Shown here: positions 48,301-57,597 of the stretch, one piece after another
Layout: each line of letters starts with the position of its first letter
Numbering within the stretch: the first letter of the stretch is position 1
Source: Turbatrix aceti
Taxonomy: Eukaryota > Nematoda > Chromadorea > Rhabditida > Panagrolaimidae
DNA: 64,000 bases
NCBI GenBank assembly: GCA_963969345.1
Contig: OZ017768.1
Span: 7,712,718-7,776,717, forward strand
Direction of reading: 5' to 3'
The notes under the pieces: model-generated
Seen by the model: the letters and a program-made list of their open reading frames with translations, nothing else
Told to the model about the DNA's origin: nothing
Databases searched by the model: none
Made by a program: the position numbers and the translations under genes

Positions 48301-51300
48301 CGAATTCCGTAGCAACAACGCAGCAGTCAACACCGCCTTTTCCGACCCCGAGAGCCCCACCACCATCAAGGTTCTGGGTATTGAATGGGACTCCGCTGCC
48401 GACGCATTCAGCATTCCGTTCCCGCCCCGGGATAACATGCCAGCCACTAAGCAATCAGTGTGCAGTTTCATCGCCAAGGTATACGATCCTCTCGGGTGGG
48501 TATCTCCCACTCTCGTCGCAGCACGACAGATTCTCCAGTACTTGCATCAGAGCGAGTACTCATGGACGACAGCGCTGACGGCGACCGATCAGGCGAGGTG
48601 GAATCGCGTCATGGAACCCCTCGACGCCTATCGTTACACGATTCCCCGTTACCCTGGCTCGTTCAACGAAACGGCGACCCTGCACATATTCTGCGACGCG
48701 TCTAAACATCATTACGCAACTGCGGCGTATCTGGTACTCTCGACGGCACCTCCCTGTCTGCTGATGGCAAAATCACGCATCGTCCCAGTCAGCATGAAAT
48801 GCTCCGACCAGAAACGTTTCGCCTTCATCACAATTCCTCGACTGGAGCTAATGGCCTTACATCTAGGCTCTATGCTGCTCAGGTTTCTACGCCAGGAGCT
48901 GCCGGCGATTCAAAACGCGGTCATATGGACGGATTCCACACCCGCACTCGGGTGGGTTCACTCCGCCCCCGAAACGGTGCTACCCGTTTTCGTCGACAAC
49001 AGGGTGCGAGTCATTCGTGAGGTCCGGGTTCCGGTCCGATACGTTCCAACGGCGTGTAACCCCGCCGACATCGCGACTCGTGGTCTCACGCCTTCGCAAC
49101 TAAGCGAATCGACACTATGGCATCATGGGCCCGCCTGGCTCGCTCAACCACAATCCGAGTGGCCCGCACAACCTAACATTTCCGTCACAGCTGTTACAAC
49201 ACTGTCTCCGGCCGACGATTTCACGATCGTAGACCTCAACGCCAGTAACAGACTGCTGACTCTGGTCCGAGCTCAAGCCCTCGCACATCGCGCTGCCGCG
49301 CGGTTTCTTCGCCAACGGGCCACCACACCACTCATGCGCAACATCCAAGCATGGAGCGCCAACGTCGCTGAGCTCACCACCGAAGAACTCGCAGCCGCTC
49401 GTCAGGCACTCTTGACACAGGCTCAGCAAGCGTTTCCCCCGGCAGACAAGTACAGGAGGTGTCTTCAAGCGGACGCACACGGCATACTTCGGTATCTGAG
49501 TCGACTCACTAACTCTGAACTGAAGCAAGCCACAACGCATCCGGCGTTTCTGGATCCAAGGTCCCCCTTGGCCACGCTTATGGTTCTGCAGATCCACGAC
49601 GACCTTCACCATTCCGGCATCATCACGACGCACAATGAACTTCGCCAGACCCTTTGGATACCCCAAGGGCGACGGCTGGTACATCAGCTTCTACGGAAGT
49701 GCGTGCCGTGTCGCAGACGAACGGCAGCTCCATTCACTGCACCCCCGATGCCCGACCTACCACCGAGCCGAGTAACGCAGGCGCGCCCATTTGAGCACTC
49801 CGGTCTGGACTACTTCGGTCCCTGTCACGTGCGTCTACCCAACTCGTCGCAATACTCCTCGAAATGTTGGGTTGCGCTATTCACATGCCTGACAACGCGC
49901 GCCGTACACCTCGAGCCAGTTCTGTCGTCATCAGGAGCAGCGTGCCTCGCCGCATTCCGTCGCTTTATCGCTCGACGCGGCCGACCAACCACTATGTTAT
50001 CCGACAACGCAACAGCCTTCGTTCTTGTTGCACGCCTGGTGGAGCGGGTGTGGCCAGTCACAGAACTGCCTCTTGAGGCCACCAACACCTTGCAGCGTTT
50101 TTGCGCTGACAAAGGCATACGTTGGAGCCATATCACGGCGCATGCCCCGTGGCAAGGCGGCGCGTGGGAACGGTTGGTCGGCGTCGTCAAAAACCCTCTT
50201 AAAGCGACTCTGGGCAGACAGCTGGTCGATTTCGACGAATTCGTCACGTTGCTGACTGAGGTCGAGCAAGTGGTCAACCTTCGTCCACTTGTCATGGGCT
50301 CGACGATCGAGGATCACCCTCTTCGGCCCATCGACTTCCTCATGCCCATGGGGGTGCCTTCACCTATCGCCCTCGAACTCCCTCGCACGGTCACCGACAC
50401 TACCACAGCATCAGAACTCATTGCCTTGTGGCAATCCAGTGAAGATGCTCTCAACGTGTTCTGGAAGGAGTTCCACGCGGGCTACCTTCTACAGCTCCGT
50501 GACCGCATGGACCGCACCCTTCGCCAGCCACGAAGCCAAACAGGGCGGCGGCCGATCGTTGACGAAGTCGTATTGATCCGCGACGATGCCGTCCCGCGCA
50601 ATCAGTGGCGATTGGGGCGCATCTGTGCGCTGGATCAATCGACGGACGGCGAGATTCGGTCCGTCGGCGTGCAACTGGCTTCCGGCCACGTTGTACACCG
50701 CCCAGTGGCCAAGCTAGCCCCGCTCGAATTTTCGGTCCACACGGACGTCGCGGCAACCCCTCCAAGCGTACTGGAACCGCTCATCGAACAGCCTTCGGAC
50801 AACATGGATGAGGCACCCCCTTCCTCGAACACACCACTCGCAACGCCCGTCGCCGGCCGCTCTACTCGCTACGATCTACGTCCGCTTCCCCGCCGCGACT
50901 ATACATACGCCACGCTTCTGCAAACCGCTGTTGGTATCACCGCGTTGCCTACAACCACGGCGTTTCCCCTAGACAGCGCCTTGGCGGCACCCGCATCGAC
51001 GTTTATCACAACTATTCTGGAAACCGTCGGCTACAGCGCCCTGTTGGGCACAACCTTGCTTCTCTGCCTCTTGGCCTGTGCGTTCGTACTCTCCGTCTGC
51101 AGCCCCGTCTGCACAGCCCTCCGCTGCGTCGTCCTCGTCGCCACCCTACCGTGGAAATGCCTAGTCGCACTATTTCGGCACTGTCGTCGCCAGCGCAATC
51201 GGTACCCTCTACGCCGCATCATTTTCACCCTCCTGGCCCTGCTCGGCCTGGTGGGGGAGGGTGCTCGCGGATGCGGCAACAGTGGCTTTCTATCGTCTTA

Positions 51301-52618
51301 TGGAACGTCCTGCTCTACAAGCAACGGCATAACGCGCTGTCATCACACCGGCAGTGCCCGCATCGTACTGCGAGACGTTGGACAAACTCAATGCGTCTTG
51401 CTGAAAGACACAAACGACAGCACCCGCGGGGTCGTGTCCATCCAACTGCAGCAGCCGAATCTGATGTGCACACCTCGCCGACTGTTCACGACCACCCCCT
51501 ACAAAACGGCAACCAGCACGGTTCAGCGCTGTCCGTTCACAGGCTCGTGCGTTATGAACCGATGCGTCCGCACCACGAGTGACGACGTCATACCCGAATT
51601 GGACAACGTCAAGCTCTTTCCGGGTTACAACGCGTGTATGAATGGACCGGAATGGCCATTCAACGGCTGTGGGCTACCCAGTCCCTCCTGCTTGTTCTAC
51701 CGCGTGTTTGCCCTCAACACGGACGACAGCGAACCGTTCACGGTGTTCCGATGTGACGAGTGGCACACGCGACTGCAACTACGCCTGGTACTGCCCGGAG
51801 AAAACGGAACACATGTGTTTCAACTACACGAAGGCGTGCCCTTACGCCACAACAACGTGACCCTGACGCTGGTGAGAGGACCACCTAGTCCCACGCAGAC
51901 CCTGTTCCTTGCGCGCCGTAAACAACAATGGGCTCTTATCGACGACGTGGAGACGATACGACTACGCGGGCAATCATTTCAACCACACTGCGACTGCCAC
52001 GCTGCAGAAGCTACGATAAACTGTCTATGCCACCCAGACCCGGAGAATCCCTTCGCAGCAAACAAACTGCCGGTCGCCTGGTTAAATCATTGGCTCTACC
52101 ACGTCCGCGACGCGCCGGCCATCCGGTTAGCGCAAGCCACGATAGAAGTAGAGCTACGACTGGACGAAGCCCACCTGGACGATTATCACGTTGAAGCGGA
52201 CTGCCAAGTAACTGCGTCTCACGTCACCGGTCGGCTGGGCAGCAGCCAAGACGCTACGACCAACATCACGTGCGCCGCGCCTCAAAACGTCACGGCGGCT
52301 ATAACGTGTGACCACGAGGCATTCGTGGTCACCTGTGGCCCAAAGCAACCACAGACGCAGATCAGCTTCGCGGCCAGCGATCCGACAGTCGCCCGTAATT
52401 GCGTAGTCCGCTGCGGGGAACGAATCATCCCCCTCCTGCTTCGCGGCACCCTCGTAGCGGACGACCGTTCGGCCCCGACCCACAACGCGTTATACTACCC
52501 AGCTCCGCCGTCGACGACGCTCCTGCTCTTCTTCAACCTACTGGCCTTGCTTATCATCGGCGCCGTCCTTCTCGCGCGGCGGCAGTGTCATCGTCAACAC
52601 AAACCGTGTCGACGATGA
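45335..52618 (+). CDS. BEL/Pao gag-pol-env polyprotein (2,427 codons, intact)
   Basis: Domains in order (residues approximate): three to four 35-residue Pro/Gln/Tyr repeats (17-130); BEL-type Gag (DUF1759) from LPRLELPTFDG (219) to 370; three zinc knuckles (452-515: CLFCTSAEH, CPRCLASAH, CYICQQLGHH); retropepsin-like protease with ILLDACS (564); reverse transcriptase with KRIVYDAS (830), a DVEKAFLMI box, LPFGLNCAPF and the catalytic box YADN (956-959); RNase H starting FCDASKH (1120); integrase HHCC zinc finger (HDDLHHSG at 1421), catalytic core with GLDYFGP (about 1490), LSDNATAF and GGAWERL (about 1612); DUF5641 (1745-1795). A hydrophobic region (about 1888-1975) precedes a class II Gc-like glycoprotein (about 1976-2427) with over 25 cysteines, many NxT/S sites, a fusion-loop-like Cys/Gly/Trp segment (about 2100-2125) and a C-terminal membrane anchor (about 2396-2415). 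No stop or frameshift is present. ATG 45383 is an alternative start that begins exactly at the first repeat. Confidence 0.9.
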   Translation: MTRIYLSRVRLMIRLQMAAYGHTIPVGVTQGQLPPGQVQVQASAPYDYRPHMAAYGAPIPAGFTQSQMPPAQVPVVPALAPYGYRHPMAAYGTPMTGEVSQGHMPPAQAQVQAPAPYDYRHPMALYGSPLQNGVTTLHQAVRWPTAFHMPSALTQGNQQSHLGPVPTTGVHPDPRATVPTPQPPGAPPPTPVQAHATMAPYLTPMVPYLTGQPLTSSRLPRLELPTFDGSPSQFVNFWESFRAGIDARPLPAVEKCTHLFSLLRGDAALEVKGLMASAESYAIALQTLQARFGHPDDVRQALHQELGNIPPCPERCSYGVIRSTMIAVEALLRQLQTMGDDVHHPQLLQVVERLLPPEFLGKVWERCHEPRTLQETRLVIAALLNKQERLQRVRPVTSKIAPAVTTTTLATAVRPRRPPKSKAPEEQANAATEHRTTTTPRAPQPATRPIRPCLFCTSAEHSTTGCTEHSTVAQREERLRVLNRCPRCLASAHQTEECNVRRAPCYICQQLGHHPALCPERQHTRSPRTTQVAAVSVSQPEAFLPLASVRVHNGLPTSPTATPWILLDACSESNFISTELATRLQLTATEATTMTIGTMGERSHTVYAERYTVYLRQDDGSDKAVQCWAVDTLLQPLRHVENASAKVEMLLGIDTYFDVVHGCPQRLPSGLYQVDTTLGTLTCGKQDDTYRVQVAHISLLDKQEAALDQLLERQWGLDAIGIVDDPHEIDDDRALALLNASVTRDGEGRYHVSLPRRPVPSQFGDNFGLAYARLVSVARQLQGHDAESWTTYAAIIRQQLDAGIIEQVNERVPDNTVRYIPHHMVFGKKKRIVYDASARQGKSGSSLNDMLYRGPLLLHNLAGILLRSRLSRLLISADVEKAFLMIGIHETDRDLLRFVFLKDPSRPPTRDNIQIYRFCRLPFGLNCAPFVLNAVVRHHLATSGSPLAAVIANDIYADNIFLRVDTQAEATQHCATAKQLFADACMNLREFRSNNAAVNTAFSDPESPTTIKVLGIEWDSAADAFSIPFPPRDNMPATKQSVCSFIAKVYDPLGWVSPTLVAARQILQYLHQSEYSWTTALTATDQARWNRVMEPLDAYRYTIPRYPGSFNETATLHIFCDASKHHYATAAYLVLSTAPPCLLMAKSRIVPVSMKCSDQKRFAFITIPRLELMALHLGSMLLRFLRQELPAIQNAVIWTDSTPALGWVHSAPETVLPVFVDNRVRVIREVRVPVRYVPTACNPADIATRGLTPSQLSESTLWHHGPAWLAQPQSEWPAQPNISVTAVTTLSPADDFTIVDLNASNRLLTLVRAQALAHRAAARFLRQRATTPLMRNIQAWSANVAELTTEELAAARQALLTQAQQAFPPADKYRRCLQADAHGILRYLSRLTNSELKQATTHPAFLDPRSPLATLMVLQIHDDLHHSGIITTHNELRQTLWIPQGRRLVHQLLRKCVPCRRRTAAPFTAPPMPDLPPSRVTQARPFEHSGLDYFGPCHVRLPNSSQYSSKCWVALFTCLTTRAVHLEPVLSSSGAACLAAFRRFIARRGRPTTMLSDNATAFVLVARLVERVWPVTELPLEATNTLQRFCADKGIRWSHITAHAPWQGGAWERLVGVVKNPLKATLGRQLVDFDEFVTLLTEVEQVVNLRPLVMGSTIEDHPLRPIDFLMPMGVPSPIALELPRTVTDTTTASELIALWQSSEDALNVFWKEFHAGYLLQLRDRMDRTLRQPRSQTGRRPIVDEVVLIRDDAVPRNQWRLGRICALDQSTDGEIRSVGVQLASGHVVHRPVAKLAPLEFSVHTDVAATPPSVLEPLIEQPSDNMDEAPPSSNTPLATPVAGRSTRYDLRPLPRRDYTYATLLQTAVGITALPTTTAFPLDSALAAPASTFITTILETVGYSALLGTTLLLCLLACAFVLSVCSPVCTALRCVVLVATLPWKCLVALFRHCRRQRNRYPLRRIIFTLLALLGLVGEGARGCGNSGFLSSYGTSCSTSNGITRCHHTGSARIVLRDVGQTQCVLLKDTNDSTRGVVSIQLQQPNLMCTPRRLFTTTPYKTATSTVQRCPFTGSCVMNRCVRTTSDDVIPELDNVKLFPGYNACMNGPEWPFNGCGLPSPSCLFYRVFALNTDDSEPFTVFRCDEWHTRLQLRLVLPGENGTHVFQLHEGVPLRHNNVTLTLVRGPPSPTQTLFLARRKQQWALIDDVETIRLRGQSFQPHCDCHAAEATINCLCHPDPENPFAANKLPVAWLNHWLYHVRDAPAIRLAQATIEVELRLDEAHLDDYHVEADCQVTASHVTGRLGSSQDATTNITCAAPQNVTAAITCDHEAFVVTCGPKQPQTQISFAASDPTVARNCVVRCGERIIPLLLRGTLVADDRSAPTHNALYYPAPPSTTLLLFFNLLALLIIGAVLLARRQCHRQHKPCRR
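45383..45720 (+). repeat. Tandem 35-36-codon repeats at the polyprotein N-terminus
   Basis: Units start MAAYG (45383), MAAYG (45488), MAAYG (45596) and MALYG (45701). Each continues with a Pro-rich segment, a TQ or SQ pair, MPPAQ or LPPGQ, and APYDYR or APYGYR. The DNA copies are similar but not identical. Their role in assembly of the particle is unknown. Confidence 0.85.
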
Positions 52619-52806
52619 TATCGTCGTTGTCCGAGACAGCGAAGCGCGTAGCCGGAAACATCCGGTCGGATCGGGGGGAGATCTGGCCGGAAACTCCCGG
52701 CTACTTAAGCGCGCGGCCGTGTTCGTAATCTTTATCATTTTGTGTTTTGTAAAGACAATAAATTTTCTTTGGATTAATTTTGTCTTTGCCAAACTTCGAC
52801 AGAGGA
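52619..52806 (+). repeat. Candidate 3' LTR or 3' UTR of the BEL element
   Basis: GC-rich up to about 52725, containing two GCCGGAAAC copies (52652 and 52687) and TTAAGCGCGCGGCC, then AT-rich with AATAAA at 52757-52762. A possible TG...CA boundary is TGTCC (52629) to GGACA (52806). With no second copy in the window it cannot be proved to be an LTR. Confidence 0.35.
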
Positions 52807-54073
52807 CAGCGGCGCAAAGTACAATATCTGAAGTGTGATAAATTTATTTTGGATTGTGTTTTGGCACCCAACCTTTGGGTTACGGTATCGGCTGAGTTTG
52901 AATGTAAAAAATTGCAGAAATGGTCAAAATTTTTTTCCCTATTTTTATGTGACAACAAATTATTTTTAAAAAAATTTCGCAACAAAGAGTCCTGAAAATA
53001 CTGATGCTGAACAGAATTTGTGAAACGGAATAAAAATATTTTTAAAATTTACAAAATTCATGGAAATGGATTTGAAAAACATTAATTTTGCAAAAAAAAT
53101 CACTTTGATTTTGGGAATTTTTTGAGATGAAATCTGTTATTTTTTTTATTTTCTACGATTATTCATGGAATCGTAGAAAATGCGCTGAATTTTATAATAC
53201 TTGCCCGTTTTAAGAAAATATTTATTATCGGAAGCCCTTTTCGATCATTTTTGTTCCAGAAAACATTTCTAGCACAAAGATGCAGTTTGCAGTGTCATAA
53301 CAAATTTATTGCACTCCGAATTAAGTTTTTAATTACCCCGTGGACCGGGTATCGTAACTGTCTGGCATACATAAATATAACTTTCATGTCAAACCCCATA
53401 TCGTGTTTTCCAATCAACCAGGTTTCAACGAGGCCAAAATTATTATTTTGACCTCTTTGAAACTTCCGGGTTCTCCGAAGCGTCCTTGGAATGATCCCAA
53501 ACTGGCGCGGGTCCCGAACACGCAATCATGATTCACGAAACTTCCAAGACCGATTTAGGACAAAATTACACGCTTAGAGCCATTTTTTCCAGTGTTTCAC
53601 CTCACACCGTCACACGGTGTCAAAACAGGACACCTGTGGCTGTGGCTGTGACAACGGTGGGCATCCGTGAGTTGGTGCGAATAAAGGACTCTCTCTCGCT
53701 CGCTCGCTCAATTAGACTCCGCTTATCACGCATCGGTGAAGAAAAGACTCGCGCTAACGAGCCAGCCAGGTTCGTTCGACTCCCGTGAAAAGTCCTATTC
53801 TTCTCTCTTTGGCGACCAGTCATATGTATTTACAGCCGTGTGAATCATAACAAAATACATAGGTATACGTACACAGAAGAAGAGGAAAGTAGGAAGAAAG
53901 TTGGCTGTTGTATAGCGAGGGAACAAAATAAATATTATAATTTCCAGGAAACACGTTGTTTTGGTACACAGACAACTTTTTGCGTGTCTGACTTATGTGA
54001 GTTATAAATTTTATCAGACAGGATCTACAGTACTTATCAGAGGCTTATACGCAGCGGCACAATTTTTACAAGG
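52807..54073. other. Intergenic AT-rich stretch
   Basis: No gene supported. A short CTCG microsatellite occurs at about 53690-53708 in a GC-richer block (53,590-53,820). Confidence 0.4.
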
Positions 54074-54492
54074 GTCTGGACCTGGGATGGGCAAACGTTT
54101 GTGTTCGTTCGAGTTCGTTCGCGAACAAAGATAAATTTTCCGAACATATAAAACGAACAAAAATTTTGGAAAAATCGGTTAAATAGTGCCGAAATTGATG
54201 TTATTTTTCCAAAAATGACAAACAGTGTCAATCGTCTTCGACAATAAAAAGTGTATGAAAACTGTCACAAAAAACGTGAAAACGCATATTTAGTACCGAA
54301 GTTTACGTTTTTATGCCCATTTTGGACAAAATTTTTTATAAAATCTGCAAAAATCTGTTCGTTGTTTGTTCGCGTTCGTTCGCGAACACTAACAAAAATG
54401 TTCGTGTTCGTTCGATTTCTTAAACAAAATTAACAAAATGTTCGTGTTCGTTCGAGAACAAAAAAACGACTGTTGACATCCCTGGTCTGGAC
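54074..54492. mobile_element. hAT-type MITE with perfect 8-bp target duplication
   Basis: The element is 54082-54484 (403 bp), bordered on both sides by GTCTGGAC (54074-54081 and 54485-54492). Its ends are CTGGGATGGGCAAACG and, reverse-complemented from the right, CAGGGATGTCAACAGTCG; the CAGGGATG start is typical of hAT transposons, which make 8-bp duplications. Near both ends are clustered copies of GTTCGTTCG and TTCGCGAAC in inverted orientation, a plausible array of subterminal transposase-binding sites. There is no coding capacity. Confidence 0.85.
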
Positions 54493-55882
54493 TTTTTTTT
54501 GCAGAAGAAATGATGCCGACCTGAGGTCTACAAAGTTTTTTTATTGGATCTGAAAAAAAATGGTGCACGTAAAAAAATTCCAAAACTTTTTTTAAGGTTA
54601 AAATGGATCGTAAAAAAGTCAGTTGTCAGTTGCCTGTCAGGAAGAAACTCACAATAATTTTTTGTTGCAATTCTGCACTTGACATTTTTTTAGAGCTTCA
54701 GATGCCGACGTGACAGCATTTACGAAAACCATGTGCTTAAAAGAAATACTTTTTTTTCGAAACACGTTTCAAAAATGGTTTTTGACCGAAAAAAAGAAAG
54801 TGAAAAATTATTTTTGGCTGAAAAAAAAAGTCAAATTATTTTTAGCCAAAAAGATAAAAAAAATTCAAGCATCAATTATGCAGAAGTTTCTCGTAGCTAG
54901 TACATGCATTGTCAGCCAGACCAGCTTGGAATGGGCATCCAATGTTTCGTGCAAATTCGCAAAAAAACTTATCCGGAAACCCAGCAGTTGTCGACTCGGA
55001 AGTCAACGTCACAAAAGTGTAATTTTATAAAGCAAGAGTGCAGTAAGGCAAACTGGGATGAGCGAACAGTGATGAACAAAAAAAAACCTGCTGTTTGCTT
55101 ATCCATTTTTGAATCGCGCGTAAAAAAAGTGTTTTCAAAAAACCTGAAAATCCTTGTTCTCCGAAATCGTCCAAAATAACGGGTATCCGTTCCAAAAAAT
55201 GAATTCTCCTTGGGTCCAAAAATTCAATATTTATGAAATATCCATAATAAAATATTTACTTTTTTTGAACAAATTGTAACTTTTTGCTTTTTTTGGAAAA
55301 AAATACATTTTACGTCATTTTGGTAAAATTCTTTCTAAAAAACAAAAAAAAATTATTTTTTACAAAACACAAATTTTTAGTTTTTTTTTGCATTTGGTAA
55401 AACGAAATTCCGAATTTTTCGAAAACACGGATTCAAAAACCAAATTTTTTGTATATTCTACCTAAATACAAAAATTCGGGTAACCAACACAAAAAATCGA
55501 AAACAGCATTAATCGTAACTAAACCGTTCAATCCCCCAAAAAACCACCTCCGACGACCCCTCGCTCTTTGGACCCGATGGTGTCTATGTCTAAGACGATT
55601 AAAGCCGCTTGGAAGAAGCTATTTTTCATCTCGATGAACTCCAGAATGTATTATATAAGTCTTCGTCGCTGTCGGAGCATAAGAAATTATTTATCTATCA
55701 GGTCTTGTATTTTAGATATTTTACATATAAATGCAATTTCGTGAATAACAAAATTGCACGCATGGGATATTTATTAAGCATTTATTTAAAAGTGTGGATA
55801 TCACGTCACGTACAGCCTTTCAGACCGTGCAGGGACCGGGTCTCGCTGGCAGCCTGAAAGGTCAGAGTCCATCTTCGAAGCA
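54493..55882. other. Intergenic AT-rich stretch
   Basis: No gene supported. The short open frames here are Lys- and Phe-rich, as expected by chance from poly-A and poly-T runs. Confidence 0.4.
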
Positions 55883-57342
55883 TCATTTCTTGGCGGCACA
55901 CAGGATGTTCTTTTGTATCAGCAGACGAATGAACGCCGAGAAGGTGAGGATCAACGAAAGAACCAATCCAAAGACCAAAAAAATGATTGTCTCTGCAAAA
56001 AAAAATTTTTTTTCGAAATTCCAAAAATTCGAATTATTTAAAAAAAACTAACGAGTATCATCTTCTTCGGTCGTTAATTTTTTTCGCCTTCGTTTTGCCG
56101 ATTCGTCCTTGTTATTGGATTTGTTATTTGGCGATTGCTTGGACGATGAAGTCGAATTTGGGTTCATGTAAGCCTGACAAATGACAATCACTTTCTCTTT
56201 TGGCGGCACGTCCAGCGCGCTGTACACGGCGCGATCCTCGTTGTAGACCACTGAAAAAAATGACTAATAAATATAAAAAAATAGGACATCAAGAAAAAAA
56301 CTCACGAAAGGCAAAACGCTTGCCACGAGGTTTTTCGAGGTCGGATGCGTAGTCGCCGACAAAGGCAAAACTTGTTTGATTCCACTGCAAAGTGCCATTC
56401 GAGTCCCAGGTGATTCCGGTGTAAAAGTTCTGTTCTTCGTCGTCGGAATGAAATTCTGTCTTTAGGGCTACGGCTGCAATCGCATCGTAAAAACTTATTT
56501 ATTTTAAAAAATGCATGCGCTCTTACTAATTTTTTTTTTCAAATAAATATCCGCGGAGCGAAAGCACATCGATTAAGATTTAAAAAAAAGCTATTGTGGG
56601 GTAAAATTTTTTTTCGTTTTTCTTTTTTTTGGAAAGGTCTTTTTTGGTTTTTCTTGGCTGTTTTCCCAAGTTTTTGGCCTAAATTTACTCGAAAGTAAAC
56701 GAAAAACAAGGAAATAGCACCAATTTTTTAGCATTATGTATAAAAATTTTGCTTTTTATTTTTTGTTTTTTTCCGTACTCGAAAATCCTGATAAAAAATA
56801 GTTTCAAAAAATGGTACATTTTTAAATTGTACCGGTTTTATCCCAAATTTAGGGACAAAATTTAGCGTCGGATTTTAAAAATTTTACTTAAAGCGAAAAA
56901 AAAGCTGTGATAGAAAAAAAAAACAGAGCGAGCAGCCGAAAAAACCTAAATATATAAATATTTTCTAGAAAACCATAAAAAGCAACTCACCAAGATTCGT
57001 GAAGTAGTAAGGAGTACCCACCCACTGTCTGCCGTTCGATTCAGCGTCTGGCTCGTAGTCGAGGCATTGATTCGGTCGGCCATCGTATAACGGCGTCCTG
57101 TGAAGACCAAAGCACCATCCCATGTTCGGCGAAGAGGTGGTTTGCAGAAAGTAATTTCCCTCTGGACACTGGGATCGAGTGAACACGGAATCCGGGAGTG
57201 TGCTAGGATTCATCGACACCGGTAGCGGCAAGCAAAGTGCAGAAAACGACAAGAGAGAAATCACCCACATGACGCAAATGACTTCGCGCGCATTTTTTCC
57301 AAAGATATCCTTTTTTGTACGGTTATGCAAATTTTGGCACAA
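55883..57342 (-). CDS. C-type-lectin-like single-pass membrane protein
   Basis: The exons are 57342-56991, 56473-56306, 56250-56053 and 55992-55883 (stop TGA), with matching phases (1, 1, 1). A start at the second ATG (57270) is favoured because it opens a clear signal peptide (MWVISLLSFSALCLPLP), giving 251 residues; the upstream ATG gives 275. After it come CPEGNYFLQ, GWCFGLH and NQCLDYEP, then the aromatic FYTGITWD and TLQWNQTSF, and VIVICQ at the end. This spacing resembles a C-type lectin-like domain (FWIGL and YICE positions), but no calcium-binding EPN or QPD with WND is seen, so sugar binding is doubtful. N-glycosylation sites are NGT, NQT and NST. A Ser/Asn/Lys stalk and KRRRKK precede the transmembrane helix (TIIFLVFGLVLSLILTFSAF) and a short tail. 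The gene follows NUDT6 on the same strand by about 260-330 bp. Confidence 0.65.
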
Positions 57343-57597
57343 AAATAAAAATTAAATATGTACAGCTTTCAAAATTTTATCACTCATCATTCCAAAAAAA
57401 TGTTAACAAATTTTCTTTTTCGAAAGAATCGGTTGACGTTGTAGGCCGATTTTGGGAGCATGGCACCAGCTATGAAAGAAAGACAGGTACAGACAGGTAA
57501 ATGGCTTTTCCTTTTGAAAAAAACGTAAAACAGAACTTTAAAAAAAAAAAAAAAATGGCCAAACGCAAGGCCTGGATTTAGTACCAAATTCGAAATA

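Larger units (their letters stand above)
45335..52806 (+). mobile_element. BEL/Pao-type LTR retroelement with phlebovirus-type env, 5' LTR not found
   Basis: A 7.3-kb GC-rich block stands out sharply from the AT-rich surroundings. It contains one uninterrupted gag-protease-RT-RNase H-integrase-env frame. Nematode BEL elements of the Cer7 type are known to carry an env gene taken from phleboviruses, and this copy follows that plan. After the frame a 190-bp stretch with an AATAAA signal could be the 3' LTR. I could find no matching copy in the several hundred bases before the frame, so the element looks 5'-truncated, rearranged or captured. Confidence 0.85.

Noticed and set aside
46620..52485. 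Many 65-190-codon frames inside the BEL element
   Set aside because: GC-rich coding DNA leaves long shadow frames; only the long plus frame carries domains.
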